Source: CAWEHT01 sp963808455
GTDB lineage: Bacteria > Chloroflexota > Anaerolineae > CG2-30-64-16
Direction: 5' to 3'
Assembly: GCA_963808455.1 (NCBI GenBank)
Contig: CAWEHT010000098.1
Span: forward strand, 1 to 26,145
Length of the DNA: 26,145 bases
The position numbers and the translations under genes are program-made. Position 1 is the first letter of the stretch. Each line of letters starts with the position of its first letter. This document shows positions 1-9,215 of this stretch, piece by piece. Below the pieces are notes generated by a model that had not been told where the DNA came from, did no database searches, and saw only the letters and a list, made by a program, of their open reading frames with translations.

Positions 1-21
1 GCAGTTTATATAGCGTGCAAT

Positions 22-86
22 ATATACGATTGCATCTTGCTTAATATGCGAATCGATGGTGCAAGATATGCGATTCAATCGTATAT
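22..86. repeat. AT-rich imperfect inverted repeat at the left edge
   Basis: Bases 22-32 pair perfectly with 76-86 (11 bp) and bases 34-40 with 61-67 (7 bp). An extra octamer interrupts the right arm. Inside lies a pair of direct repeats, ATATGCGAATC at 44-54 and ATATGCGATTC at 66-76. The segment is far more AT-rich than the rest of the window. It could be an operator or promoter region of a gene to the left, or the edge of a mobile element. No gene can be tied to it here. Confidence 0.45.
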
Positions 87-145
87 TTTGCTGCGCCATT
101 TTCCAGGGAAACTCTAACAGCACATCTGAAGCGATGTAAACGGCG

Positions 146-176
146 AAGGGGAGCGTTTTCCGTACGCGCTCCCCTT
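146..176 (-). terminator. Hairpin terminator after the sigma-like gene
   Basis: A perfect 10-bp stem (146-155 with 167-176, AAGGGGAGCG) encloses an 11-nt loop. It lies 22 bp past the stop codon of the minus-strand sigma-like gene. There is no long T-run on either side, so it may be a stem-only terminator and could work in both directions. Confidence 0.5.
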
Positions 177-197
177 GTTCTGTTGGCTTTCCAGCGC

Positions 198-558
198 CTA
201 GTGCGGCAGAACCAGCAGGCCGGATTTCAGCAGCTTTTCCGTCAGCCGGTCCAGGGCGGCGGGAAGCTTGTAGCTGACGGTGCGAACGCACATTCCCAGC
301 ATCGGAGCCGTCTCGGCCTGGGTGTACTCCTGCAGCACAATGCGGCTGATCATGCATGCGGTCGAGTGAACCAAGCTGGTTCAGGCATTTCTCCACATCA
401 AGGACGAAGATGACCGCGTCTTCGAAGGTGCGGATGGGGCGGCTGGAGCACCATCCCCGGGCGATTGGATCGCCCAGGATGTTCGGCGCCCTGCCCACCT
501 GCATCGAGGCGTAGAGGTATCGCCGCAACAGGCTCTCCGTATGCTTCCTGTAAAAGCC
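198..558 (-). pseudogene. Sigma-70-like helix-turn-helix regulator, frameshifted
   Basis: Read on the minus strand, one frame gives FYRKHTESLLRRYLYASMQV, then GRAPNILGDP and RTFEDAVIFVLDVEKCLNQL. After a frameshift near 345-358, a second frame gives ISRIVLQEYTQAETAPMLG and continues to LTEKLLKSGLLVLPH and a TAG at 198-200. This matches small sigma-factor-like proteins whose N-terminal half resembles FYRKHTE-type sequences and whose C-terminal half is a sigma region 4-like helix-turn-helix. Such proteins are thought to bind DNA or RNA polymerase, but their role is not well known. The start codon is not resolved: the frame stays open upstream of 558 without a convincing ATG and ribosome site. 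The break could be a true pseudogene or a sequencing indel. The terminator at 146-176 follows it. Confidence 0.6.
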
Positions 559-861
559 CAGGCTGACCAGCGGCCCGGTGGCAGGCGATTTTGCGGCCGG
601 CTTTACGGCTGGCGCAATCGCCGGCCTTGTTTCCCAACTCCTCCGCTCTTCGTACTCTGCCCGCTGTGGACTGCTGACTTCCCAAGCCATTGGCAACTGA
701 ATGCCTGGGACAGATTACGTATTGCTCTGGCAGCTTGCGGCTAGCGCAGAAACAGGGAGCCCTTTAGGCGACGCAGAGACGGGTTCTTCCATAGCCGCCT
801 CGCACGCAACCAGGCGTCCATGGGGTAAGTGGTACATCCGGCAGGTTGGCTGCACAGCAAC

Positions 862-979
862 GCCGGTCACTCAAGTGACCGGCTGGCACACAAAGTGCTC
901 CGAGGAGCACTGGCGGTCGGCATGTCAGCCTGTTTGGACAGGCTTCGAATATCAGCCGATGGGTTTCCCCCTGCGGGGA
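862..979. repeat. Row of four short hairpins spaced about 33 nt apart
   Basis: Four perfect short palindromes follow each other. They are 862-883 (10-bp stem, 2-nt loop, GCCGGTCACT arms), 895-910 (GTGCTC/GAGCAC, loop CGAG), 928-943 (GCCTGT/ACAGGC, loop TTGG) and 966-979 (TCCCC/GGGGA, loop CTGC). Start-to-start distances are 33, 33 and 38 nt. The stems differ in sequence, so the spacing and the palindromic form are repeated rather than the bases. Confidence 0.6.
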
Positions 980-1078
980 CTTCGAAACTCTCGGCGGCAC
1001 CACGAGGAATTTGGCGGATGAACCGCTAAGCCGGTCGCACGATGGATTTGCGCGCCGCTCCTGACGGAGCCTCCTCCT

Positions 1079-1146
1079 GGGAACGCCGGCATCCCTGCCG
1101 GCCCCGGCGGCGGGAGACGTAGCCGGCAAGATGCCGGCGCTCCCGG
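1079..1146. repeat. REP-like nested palindrome
   Basis: Arms at 1079-1102 and 1122-1146 are near-perfect inverted copies. Each arm contains its own smaller palindrome built on GCCGGCAT and GCCGGC. Translated, the element gives the spurious string SAGILPATSP. The form, two inverted palindromic units with a GC-rich spacer, is typical of dispersed intergenic REP/BIME elements. Only one copy is seen in this window. Confidence 0.5.
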
Positions 1147-1249
1147 GCAAGGCGTTGTGCACTTCCATGGTGCGATCGGTTGAGAATCGCGGCAATTCGT
1201 AGGCATTTCCTGCAGGGTGTGCGAGATCGCTCAAGATCCGGCCCGGCCG

Positions 1250-1278
1250 TTGACAGCCTTCGCACGCTGCGCGATGAT
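1250..1278 (+). promoter_or_regulatory. Promoter of the AsnC-family gene, copy of the 17835 promoter
   Basis: TTGACA (1250-1255), a 17-nt spacer and GATGAT (1273-1278) lie 16 nt before the start codon at 1295. The stretch from TTGACA to GATGATAG is nearly the same as at 17835-17866, differing by a few bases and one inserted base. The -35 box is perfect; the -10 box matches TATAAT at four of six positions. Confidence 0.55.
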
Positions 1279-1294
1279 AGCGTAAGAAGAGTCG

Positions 1295-1891
1295 ATGATC
1301 ATGGTCAAGTGCCTTGACGAGGTAGACCGCCAGATCGTGGCGCTGCTGCAACGGGATGGGCGCGCTTCCAATGTCGAGATTGCCCGGGAGCTGGGCCTGG
1401 CCGAAGGCACCGTTCGCAAGCGCTACGAACGCCTCGTCGCGCGGGGCATCATCCGCGTGGCCGCGGTGGTCGATCCTGTCCGGGTGGAGTGTGGCGCCCG
1501 CACGATCATCGGCATCGAGGTTGACCTGGCGCAGGTGGAAAAGGTGGCCGCGCGCCTGGCCGGCCTACCCGAGGTGTATGCCGTCAGCCTGGTCACCGGC
1601 GCGTACGATCTCGTGGTGGAGGTCGTGTTGCCTTCGAGCGACCAACTTCTGTCATTCCTGATGGATAAGCTGGCCGTGATCCCCGGCGTGAAACGCACGG
1701 AAACGTGCCAGGTGTTGAAAGTAGTCAAGCGGTCGAGCGATTGGGCGGTTCCGGAAAGTGCCGGCCCAGCTGCCGGGGCCCGCCCTGAATCGGCCGGCAC
1801 GCCGCAATCCGGCCCAGGGGGGGCGAGCGCGCAGCCCCCCAGGCCCCCCTCCACCGAGATCCTCCCCGGAAGCATCGTCATACCCTCCTGA
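1295..1891 (+). CDS. Lrp/AsnC-family transcriptional regulator
   Basis: This is a DNA-binding regulator of the Lrp/AsnC (feast/famine) family, which senses amino acids or related metabolites. Residues about 8-55 form the helix-turn-helix (LDEVDRQIVALLQRDGRAS, then IARELGLAEGTVRKRYERL). Residues about 70-145 form the ligand-binding RAM/AsnC domain, with GIEVDL, the VTGAYDLVVEV core and a terminal VLKVVKRSSDW. Family members are usually about 150 residues. This one has an extra Pro/Ala/Gly-rich tail of about 45 residues with no recognisable fold, perhaps because a frameshift removed the usual stop. A poly-G run at about 1818-1824 is a suspect place. An in-frame ATG at 1301 is an alternative start; AAGAAGAG upstream fits the first one. 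The ligand and target genes are unknown. Its promoter is shared in sequence with the one upstream of the Hdr cluster. Confidence 0.85.
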   Translation: MIMVKCLDEVDRQIVALLQRDGRASNVEIARELGLAEGTVRKRYERLVARGIIRVAAVVDPVRVECGARTIIGIEVDLAQVEKVAARLAGLPEVYAVSLVTGAYDLVVEVVLPSSDQLLSFLMDKLAVIPGVKRTETCQVLKVVKRSSDWAVPESAGPAAGARPESAGTPQSGPGGASAQPPRPPSTEILPGSIVIPS

Positions 1892-1950
1892 GGCCCGGCT
1901 GGTTGGCCCGCTGCCGGCAAGGCGAGCGCTCGTCACGTGCGGGGCATGCC

Positions 1951-2130
1951 ATGCGTCGCATGAACTACCTGCTGGCGGGAACTCTAGCACTAACCCGATC
2001 CTGTTCTTCATCGCCCTCTTGCTGTTCCTGGCGTGGAAGAGGGCGGGCTGGTGGGGCGTGGCCCGGTGGTCATTGCCCCTGCTGGGCACGCCGTGGAACC
2101 CCGGAGCGATCCTGGGCGCCCGTTCGGGTT
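1951..2130 (+). pseudogene. Relic of a DoxX-family membrane protein (C-terminal part)
   Basis: The plus strand reads MNYLLAGT in one frame, then shifts near 1980 to STNPILFFIALLLFLAWKR and AGWWGVARWSLPLLGTPW. This lines up with the C-terminal third of the DoxX protein at 13835-14442 (NYIMAGAASTN, ALLLILGWKVAGWYGVDRWL, LPRLGTPWYRG). The upstream transmembrane segments are missing and there is no start site, so this is a remnant. It lies directly after the AsnC gene on the same strand, and the loss of the N-terminal part may be linked to that gene's odd tail. Confidence 0.6.
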
Positions 2131-2316
2131 CGCGCAGTTGCCACTCAGGGGACAGGTGCCTGAACCAGCCCCAGGTCAGGCAAGGCACGGACCCTGCGGC
2201 GCCTTTTAGTGTTACTTAAGTTCTTCTTCGAAGGCCATCACATCCGCCCCGCGCCGGGACTTGAAAACCCGGCCGGGGCGCTGATAGCCAAAGGAGCAGC
2301 CAGAAGCAGGTCGCGA

Positions 2317-2350
2317 CCTGGGCGGCCTGCCGAACAGCAGGCCGCCCAGG
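2317..2350 (-). terminator. Strong hairpin downstream of the giant protein gene
   Basis: A perfect 14-bp GC-rich stem (2317-2330 with 2337-2350) has a 6-nt loop CGAACA. It lies 38 nt past the stop of the minus-strand giant gene. There is no U-tract. A second, shorter hairpin sits between it and the gene at 2365-2385. Confidence 0.55.
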
Positions 2351-2364
2351 CAACGGTGGGTAGG

Positions 2365-2385
2365 GCGGCGCGGCGACCGCGCCGC
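2365..2385 (-). terminator. Short GC hairpin just after the giant gene stop
   Basis: A 9-bp stem (GCGGCGCGG with CCGCGCCGC) and a CGA loop begin 3 nt after the TAG stop at 2388-2390. Together with the 14-bp hairpin at 2317-2350 it would make a double stem-only terminator. Confidence 0.4.
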
Positions 2386-2387
2386 AC

Positions 2388-5300
2388 CTAACGCCGGACC
2401 AGCGGCAAGTAGACCCCTTCGCGGAGGTTCACGACGAGCGTGGTGGCCTGCGCGGCCGTTGGCACGGATTGGCGATTGCCAACGTTGTCCTCGGCCACGC
2501 TGTAGAAGCCATAATGGTGGCCGACCACGCCCGTGAAGACCGCGGACGTAGCGGTTGTGCCGGCCAGCCATTGGATGAAAGGCCCGCTGTCGGTGGACAC
2601 GTAGATATCGTAGGCGGCCACGCCCGAGCCCGAGCCATCGGAGCCGGACCAGCGGACGGTGAAGACGGGCGGGGAGGCGCCGGGCAGCGGGGTGACGCTG
2701 CCGGTGGGCGGCAAAGTGTCGAGTGTGTTAGTGACCGGCCGGGTCGGGATGGGCGCGTTGGCGTCGAAGACGATGGTCGCGCGGTTGATGATGGTGGTCC
2801 CGGAGGGCAGGGCTGCGGGGCGGGCGCTGAAGGTGACGAAGCCCTCGCCCTCGCGGTCCACTTTGTCGGGAGGCAGGAAGCCGGCCAGCGGGTCGGCCGG
2901 CAGTCCGCCGGTGACTTGATCGACGGAGCTGATGCGCCACACGAGCAGGCCGGTGGCGGGGTTGAGGCTGGCCTGGACGTGGACTGGGTTGGGATCAGTG
3001 GCGACCTGCGCCATGCCGTCGTACTGCTGGCGGGCCGGGGTGACGGTGATGGTGACGTTATTGAAGCCGATTTCCTGGAGCTGGACGCTGGACCAATCGA
3101 TGTTGCTGCTCAGGGGGTCGGTGATGACGACCTGCTCGGCCGGTGCGCTGGCGCTGGCTTCGTTGGTGAAGTCGATGGTGTAGAGCATGCTGCCGTTGGG
3201 ACCGATGAAGCCCAGCGGGCCGTAGCCCACCGTCGTCTTGGCGTTGGGATCGCCGCTGGCAACAGCGTAGGGATCGGGATCGGGGTGCCAGGGTTGTGGG
3301 TCTGGCGGCGTGGGTGGATCACCGTTCGGATTATAGCGACACTTGGCCAGCAGCGCCCTGAGATAGGCCAGCCAAGGCTCGACGCCTGGGAGAAGCTGAT
3401 GGTAGCGGGCCTCGGCGAGGTTGTAACTCGTTAGGGCATCCTCCATCTCCTGCGGCATTCCCTGGAAGACGTTATATCCGAGCGTAAGCACGTTGGCAGC
3501 GAGGGCGAAGGACTCGGCCTCCTGGATGACGGGGCTGCCAGCCTGACCCTCAGGTACCACCGGTCCCTGTATTCCGGAATGGGGCCCGGGTAGGGTCGCT
3601 GCCAGGTTCTTCGCGTAAGCGCTCTGCACCGGAATGGCCGCCCCGTGCAAGGTCACATCGGCGGTGTCCCAGTCGCCGTCCCCGGCTTGCTGGTATGCGT
3701 CGAAGCCGACGTTGACGCCGAGAAGCAGCGCTTGTTGCTGCACGTGCTCTGCCGCGCCTTCGACGAAGACAAAGCCGCTCTCCGCCTCTGCAGCCGATCC
3801 CGCTGTGAGAAAATCGAAACCGGCTTTCCCATACCCTATCGTCGCGTTCACAACGTCCGCGTGGTGTAGCTGCATGAACGTTCGGTAGGCGTTGTCCCAG
3901 TTGTTAAATGCCTGGATGGCAGGGTCGATAGCGTTGTACGCCTGCGAATGCCCGAGAATTGCTCCAGGGCACTTGGCGAACAGCGGGTCTTTTTGTATCT
4001 CAGCAAGCTCATTCAAGTAGTTGTCTAACTCAGCATTGCTCGGAACCGGTAGATTGTTGTTGAACCACGTGTTGTTCAGTCTGTTCCCATAGTCGATGAC
4101 GGACTCAACTCCAGGGTAGGGGTTGAAGTCTTGAGGCCGCGCGATGCTGCCGGCGGCGTGCGGCGCGCTAGCCAGCGCCAGGCCGATGGCCGTCACGTTG
4201 GGCAAGGTCAGGTTTTGGGTGGCCTGCCCGGTGCCGCTCAGGCTCACCGCCAAGTCCGAGGTGCCCATGCCGGCCGCGCTCACCCCGACGGTGAAGGTGC
4301 CCGAAGGCAAGAAGGGCATGCTGTAGGTGCCGGTGATCCCGCTGGGCGTGGCCAGCACGATGCCGCCGGCGCTGTTGAGCAAGGCCACTGCAGCGCCCAC
4401 GACGGGTTGGCCGGCGGTGTCGAGGACCTGCCCGGTAAGGGTGGTGCCGCCGTCGCCGAGGGTCACGTTGAAGGTTTGCGAACCGCCGGCTGCCGAGTTG
4501 ATGCCCGGCACGAAGGCGGGCACATAGCCTTCTCCGGTGGCCCAGAGGTCGAAGACGCCGGCGGGCAGCGTGTCGAAACTGTAGTTGCCGTTGGCGTCGG
4601 TGGCGGCCAGGTAGGTGGCGCCGCTGCTGGGGTCGGCCATTTCCAACATTGCCCCGGCCACCGGGTTGCCGCCGCTGTCGCTGACGGTGCCCTGCACGAC
4701 ATAGCCGGGCTGGAGCAGGAAGGAGAGGGCCTGCGGGCTGGCGCCCAGCACGGCTGGCTGGAGCGAGCGGGCGTAGCCGTGCGCCATGACCTGGACCTGA
4801 TAGCTGCCGGCGGCGAGGTCGCTCACGATGGCCTGGCCGTTGGCGTCGCTGGTCGTCCCCAGGTACAGCCCGTCCGAGAGCCCGCCGTCGGTGCGCCACA
4901 GCAGTACGACCGCGCCGGCCACGGGCGGGTCGCCGGCCGCCGCGCTGTGCACATGGACGGTCAGCGAACCGCTGCCGGCTGACAGGTTGTGGGGCGGTAC
5001 GGTGGCGGCGAGGGCCACATTGAAGGGGCTGCTCACCTGGATCCCGAGGGTCTGCGACACGGCAGCCACGGCGTAGAGGCCGGGCTGGAAGACCAGGAAC
5101 CGGTAACGCCCCGCGCTATCCGTCGGCGCGGTGTCGAGGATCTCGTTGCCGCTCAGCAGGGCCACCGCAGTGCCGGGTCCGTCCGGCACGTGGCCTGCGG
5201 CGTAGACCGTGCCGGTGACCTCGGTTTCGTCGAGGGGGATCGTGCCGGTGTAGACGTTCTGGGCCGCGCTCAGGCGGTAGGTCTGCTGGGCAGCGCCAAA

Positions 5301-6030
5301 GGCCGGCCCGCCGCCGGCGGCCAACAGGTACTCGCCGTCGGGGAGGCCGGTCATGTCAAAGCTGCCGTCGAGGCCGGTGGTCACGGTGAGGGGCAGGCCC
5401 ATGGGCGAGGTCACCAAGATCGGCAGGCCGGCGACGGGCGTGCCGCCGGTGGTGCGCAGGACGCGCCCGCCGATGCTGCCGGCGTGGCGCAAAGCCACGT
5501 TATATGTCTGCGTCTGCCCGGCGGCGAGGGTCAGTGTCATGGCCCACGGCAGATAGTCCGGGGCGCTGGCGATCACCTGCGCCTGGCCTGCTGGCAGCAG
5601 GGAGAGGAGGTATTGGCCGTTGGCGTTGACAGCGACGCTGGGGTTGCTGATCACGGCGGTGGTGCCGACCAGCGCCCCCGTGACGGGCAGGCCGGTGGCC
5701 AGGTCGGTCACCTGTCCCTGCACCGTGGCAGCTGCTCCCATCGTCAGGGTGACGCCCGCCGTCGTGCTCAGATCGCCGACGCCCACATCGTTGGCCTGGC
5801 CTGTCCCGAAGCCCCCCATGTTCACGAAGACCTCGTAGGCGCCTGGGTTCAGCCCAGAGATCGAATACTCGCCGTATTGCACGCTGGTGGCCACATGGGT
5901 AGTCGGGGCGGTCTGGCCCTTGTCATTGGCCAGCATCAGGGCGTGGGCCTGGGCGGCGCTCACCCCGGCGTCGGAATAGTAGGAAGGCCGGCCCGGGACA
6001 TTGGCCGCCGCTGCGGCGCCTGGGCCTTGG
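2388..6030 (-). CDS. Giant surface protein, segment 5: carboxypeptidase-regulatory-like modules and C-terminus
   Basis: This is the longest segment (about 1,210 codons of real content; the open frame itself extends to 6167). It carries about six Ig-fold modules of the carboxypeptidase-regulatory-like type, each starting with a GxV motif and ending with an LPAGxYxVxA strand. Examples are QGQVTDLATGLPVTGALVG, GGRVLRTTGGTPVAGLPI, QGTVSDSGGNPVAGAMLEMA and TGQVLDTAGQPVVGAAVALL. A mostly helical, non-repetitive stretch follows (about 4130-3300), ending in a Pro/Asp-rich linker. Next is a domain beginning SGDPNAKTTVGYGPLGFIG with EQVVITDPLSSNIDWS and NRATIVFDANAPIPT, known from many bacterial surface proteins. 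Last are a fibronectin-like domain (WSGSDGSGSGVAAYDIYV) and the tail VYLPLVRR. The tail resembles the YLPLV-type C-termini of many secreted Chloroflexota proteins. Double hairpins follow the stop. Confidence 0.8.
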
Positions 6031-9000
6031 GGACGCGCGCCCCGGCCTCGGGGAAGGTGGGCGGCTGGCCCTGGTCGTCGGAGATCATACGGGCGAAGAC
6101 CTGCGCGCCCGCCACGCCATTGCCGTGGGCGTCGACGACACGGCCGCTGACAGAGCCGCCGGGCCACAGGGTCAGGCTGAGGCCGGCCGGCGCGCTGCCG
6201 GTGATCACGGTCGAAGGGACGGCCAGGGATTCGTAATCCTGGGCGCTCACCAGCAGGCTGTACTGGCCGCCGGCCTGGCCGGTGATGTCATAGTCGCCGT
6301 TGGCGTCGGTGAGGGCTCCGTAGCCGTCGCCGGACTGGTCGGTGAGCTCGACTTGCGCCCCCTGCACGGGGCTGCCTCCCAGGGCGCTGGTGATCTGCCC
6401 GCTCAAGGCATGGCCGCCCTGGGTGACGACGGTGAGCTGGCCGGGAATGCCCGCCGCGGGCACATTCAGGGCGCCCCAGGGATTGGGCATCTGGCCGGCG
6501 ACCGACAGTTTGTATGAACCGGCAGATATGCCGAAGAAGGCGAACCGTCCGTCATAGAAGGTCTGGGCGCCGAAAGTGGAGGTCGGCACGGACTGGCTCG
6601 CCAACACAAGCTGGGCGTTGCCCAGCGGATGGGCCAGGTCTGGTGAGTAGACGGTGCCTTCCAGGCTGGCGCCGGGCAGTCGCACGACCTGGCGCTGGAT
6701 CATGTAATCCAGCAGATCGGGCACGCTGCGCAGGTCGAGGCCATAGTCCTGGGCCTCGCCGGCGGCCAGGACCAGGGCGCCGATGTAGGCGCCATAGGTG
6801 GTGCCGATGGTGGGCGTCATGGCGTTCCAGGCCTGAGCATATTGAGGCGAGGGCGATGAGGGGCTCAGGGCCGTGCGCAGCGCGGCCCAATCCATCGGGT
6901 CGATGGAGTTGCCGGCCTTGGAAAGCAGAGCATATTGGGCAGCGCCGGGCGCGTTGATCTGCGTGTTGAAATACAGCTCGGCGCTCTGGCCGGGGCGCAA
7001 GACGGAGGTGACCGGGCCACCGTCGGGCAGCGCCAGGATCTCCAACTGGCTGGCGGCAGCGCCGGGGCCGGCATCGGCGGCCCAGACGGGGTTGCCGGCG
7101 CCGCCCTGCACGACGAGCAGGGGCACCGGGAGGTCGTCGTTGCCTACGTTGGAGAAGAGCACGGCGCCCTGGAAGGGCCGGAGGACGCGCACCGCCGCCG
7201 GCACGAGGAGCCTGGCGTCGAGCACGCCGCCGGTGCTGGGCTGGACGGTGAAGGCGCCGGGCAAGGAGGCATGGTTGGCGCCGAGGGCGACGTTGAAGTT
7301 GTAGATGCCGGTGGCGGCGCCGGCCAGGTTGAAGGTGGCCAGGGCGTCGCCGGAGTCCTGGACCATCATCATGGTGGCGCTGAGCACCTTGGAGCCGCCG
7401 GCGGGGGTGAGCCAGGCGCTCATGCCGGGGGCGAAGCCGCTGCCGAGGACCGGGACGGTGGTGGTGCCGGCGTTGCCGCCCTGGGTGACGACCAGGCTCT
7501 GCAGGCTGAACTGGGCGACCTGGGTGATGAGGGTGTAGGGCTGGCCGGTGCCGGTCCAGGAGTCGGGCTGGGCCAGCAGGTAGACGGTCTGGGCCTGGGC
7601 CGGGGCGGCCAGCACGAGGCGCGCCGTCGGGACGTTCCAGTCCAGGCTGATCTGGCCGAAGGTCTGAGTGGTGGGCATGTAGCCTGCCGCGGCGTAGAGG
7701 TGGCTGCGGGCAGAGCCGCTCGCCATGTTGAGGGTGACGACGATCTGCTGGCCGGCGGCCTGGCCGATCTGGTACCAATTCGGGCTGGCCAGGTTGTCGA
7801 AGGCGCTCGCCAGCGTGGCCGTGCTGGCCAGGGGCTGCACCTGGAGCTGCATGGGGGCCGAAAGCGGGCCGGCGTTATTGGCCCAGTTGGCGCCCTCGAA
7901 GACCTCGCCGAAGACATTGGTAAAGATGCGCCAGCGCCAGCTGCCCGGCGTAGCGCCCGGCACGCGCACGGTGGCCTGGTAGGAGGCGGATTGGCCGGGG
8001 CCGAGGTTGCCGGCCACTGGCACGTCGGCGATGTCGATCTCGTTGGCGCCCGAGCCGGGCTGGTCGGCCAGGAAGGAGATGCGGTCGTGCCAGGGCCCGA
8101 CGGCCAGGCCGCTGCCGCGATTGAGGTCGGTCCAGTTGACGGTGACCTGGGTGCCGGCGGTGGCGACGAGGGGGCCCTGCGTGGCGGAGACGATGAGGTT
8201 GACGTTGGAGGTGGCCGTCGCGACGAACTCGTAGGCGCCCATGTCGGGCACGGCGCTGCTGCCGGGCATGGGGATGCCGGTGGTTGGCGCCCCCGGGTCT
8301 TTGTAGCGCGGGTCGCCCAGGATGTCGGTGAGGGGGGCGACGGTGCCGTCGGCGGCGTCGATGGCGGGCGAGCCGTAGTTGAGCCGATAGTTGGCCTGGG
8401 CCGGGTTGGTGAAGAGCGGGTCGGCGGAGATGTTGCCGAATTGGCCGGTCAGGTCGGGCGTGCCGACATAGTTGTGGTAGTTGGCGCTGGCCGGTGCCCA
8501 GACGTCGCTGTAGCGCACGCCGGTCAGGGTGCCTTCGTAGTTCTGGATGCCCGTCTGCAGGCTCTCGGCCACGATGGTGTTGGCCACGTTCATGGAGCCC
8601 TGGTGGACCAGCAGGCCGGTGCCGTTGTCGTCGAGGGTGTCGTTGATGACCTGGGCCACCGCGCCGGGATAGGTGACGATGGCGCGGTTGGTGCCGGCTA
8701 TCTGGCTGCTGACGATCGATGCTATCGAGGCTGGGGCGGCGTACACCAGGATGCCGTCGAAGAGAGAGTCGCGGAGGGAGCTGTTGACGAAGGAGAGGAC
8801 GGCCGAGTCGCCCGTGACGATGGTGCCGGATGAGTTCCAGGTACCGCTGGGGCTGCCGCCGCCATAGCGCAGGTCCGCGTGCTGGAAGACGGCGTGGCCG
8901 TTGACCTGGATCTCGCGCCAGTCGCCGGCGGCCGGCACAGTGGTGCTACCGTCGCCGTTGGTGTCGCCTCCGGCCGTATCGTCGCGCCATGAGGTGAGCA

Positions 9001-9215
9001 CGATGGGCTGGGCGACGGTGCCGAGGGTGACCAGCGACCCGCCGGGCTGCACGACGATGCCCGTCATCGCGCCGAACTTGACGATGGCGCCGGCCTGGAT
9101 AGTCAGGGTGATGCCTGACGGCACGATGACGTCGCCGGTGATCGTATGCACGCCGGTTGCCGGCCAGGACTGGCTGGCCGACAGGGCGCCGGAATGCGAG
9201 CAACCGACTGGTAAC
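6030..9215 (-). CDS. Giant surface protein, segment 4: beta-helix end, CARDB-like and Ig-fold modules
   Basis: About 1,060 codons (the open frame spans 5960-9277). The start continues the beta-helix (TGDVIVPSGITLTIQAGAIV, TSWRDDTAGGDTNGDG) and ends with the common closing pattern NYRLNYGSPAIDAAD and PDMGAYEF near 8250. A CARDB-like domain follows at about 8210-7850 (NVNLIVSATQGPLVATAG through FEGANWANNAG), then a jelly-roll-like domain (YQIGQAAGQQIVVTLNM). An IPT/TIG-like part (VPVLGSGFAPGMSAWLTP) and a spacer come next. Two carboxypeptidase-regulatory-like modules end the segment (ALSGQITSALGGSPVQGAQV, SGRVVDAHGNGVAGAQVF). It breaks near 6030, in a C-run, and continues in segment 5. The boundaries given are where the homologous reading appears to switch frame. 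Confidence 0.8.

Larger units (their letters stand above)
700..1249. other. Gene-free stretch rich in short hairpins
   Basis: No convincing protein is seen here; the open frames on both strands look like GC-rich noise. The stretch holds the hairpin row at 862-979 and the REP-like palindrome at 1079-1146, annotated separately. The rest shows no recognisable element. Confidence 0.5.

Noticed and set aside
862..979. CRISPR array
   Set aside because: The hairpins are not sequence repeats, and no repeat-spacer pattern or cas gene is present here or elsewhere in the window.
6935..8833. 632-codon plus-strand open frame opposite the giant gene
   Set aside because: It is Gly/Ala/Val-rich without domains and lies antisense to clear CARDB and beta-helix coding. 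A stop-poor antisense frame is expected in GC-rich coding DNA. The same holds for the plus-strand frames at 4989-6236 and 9157-10650.
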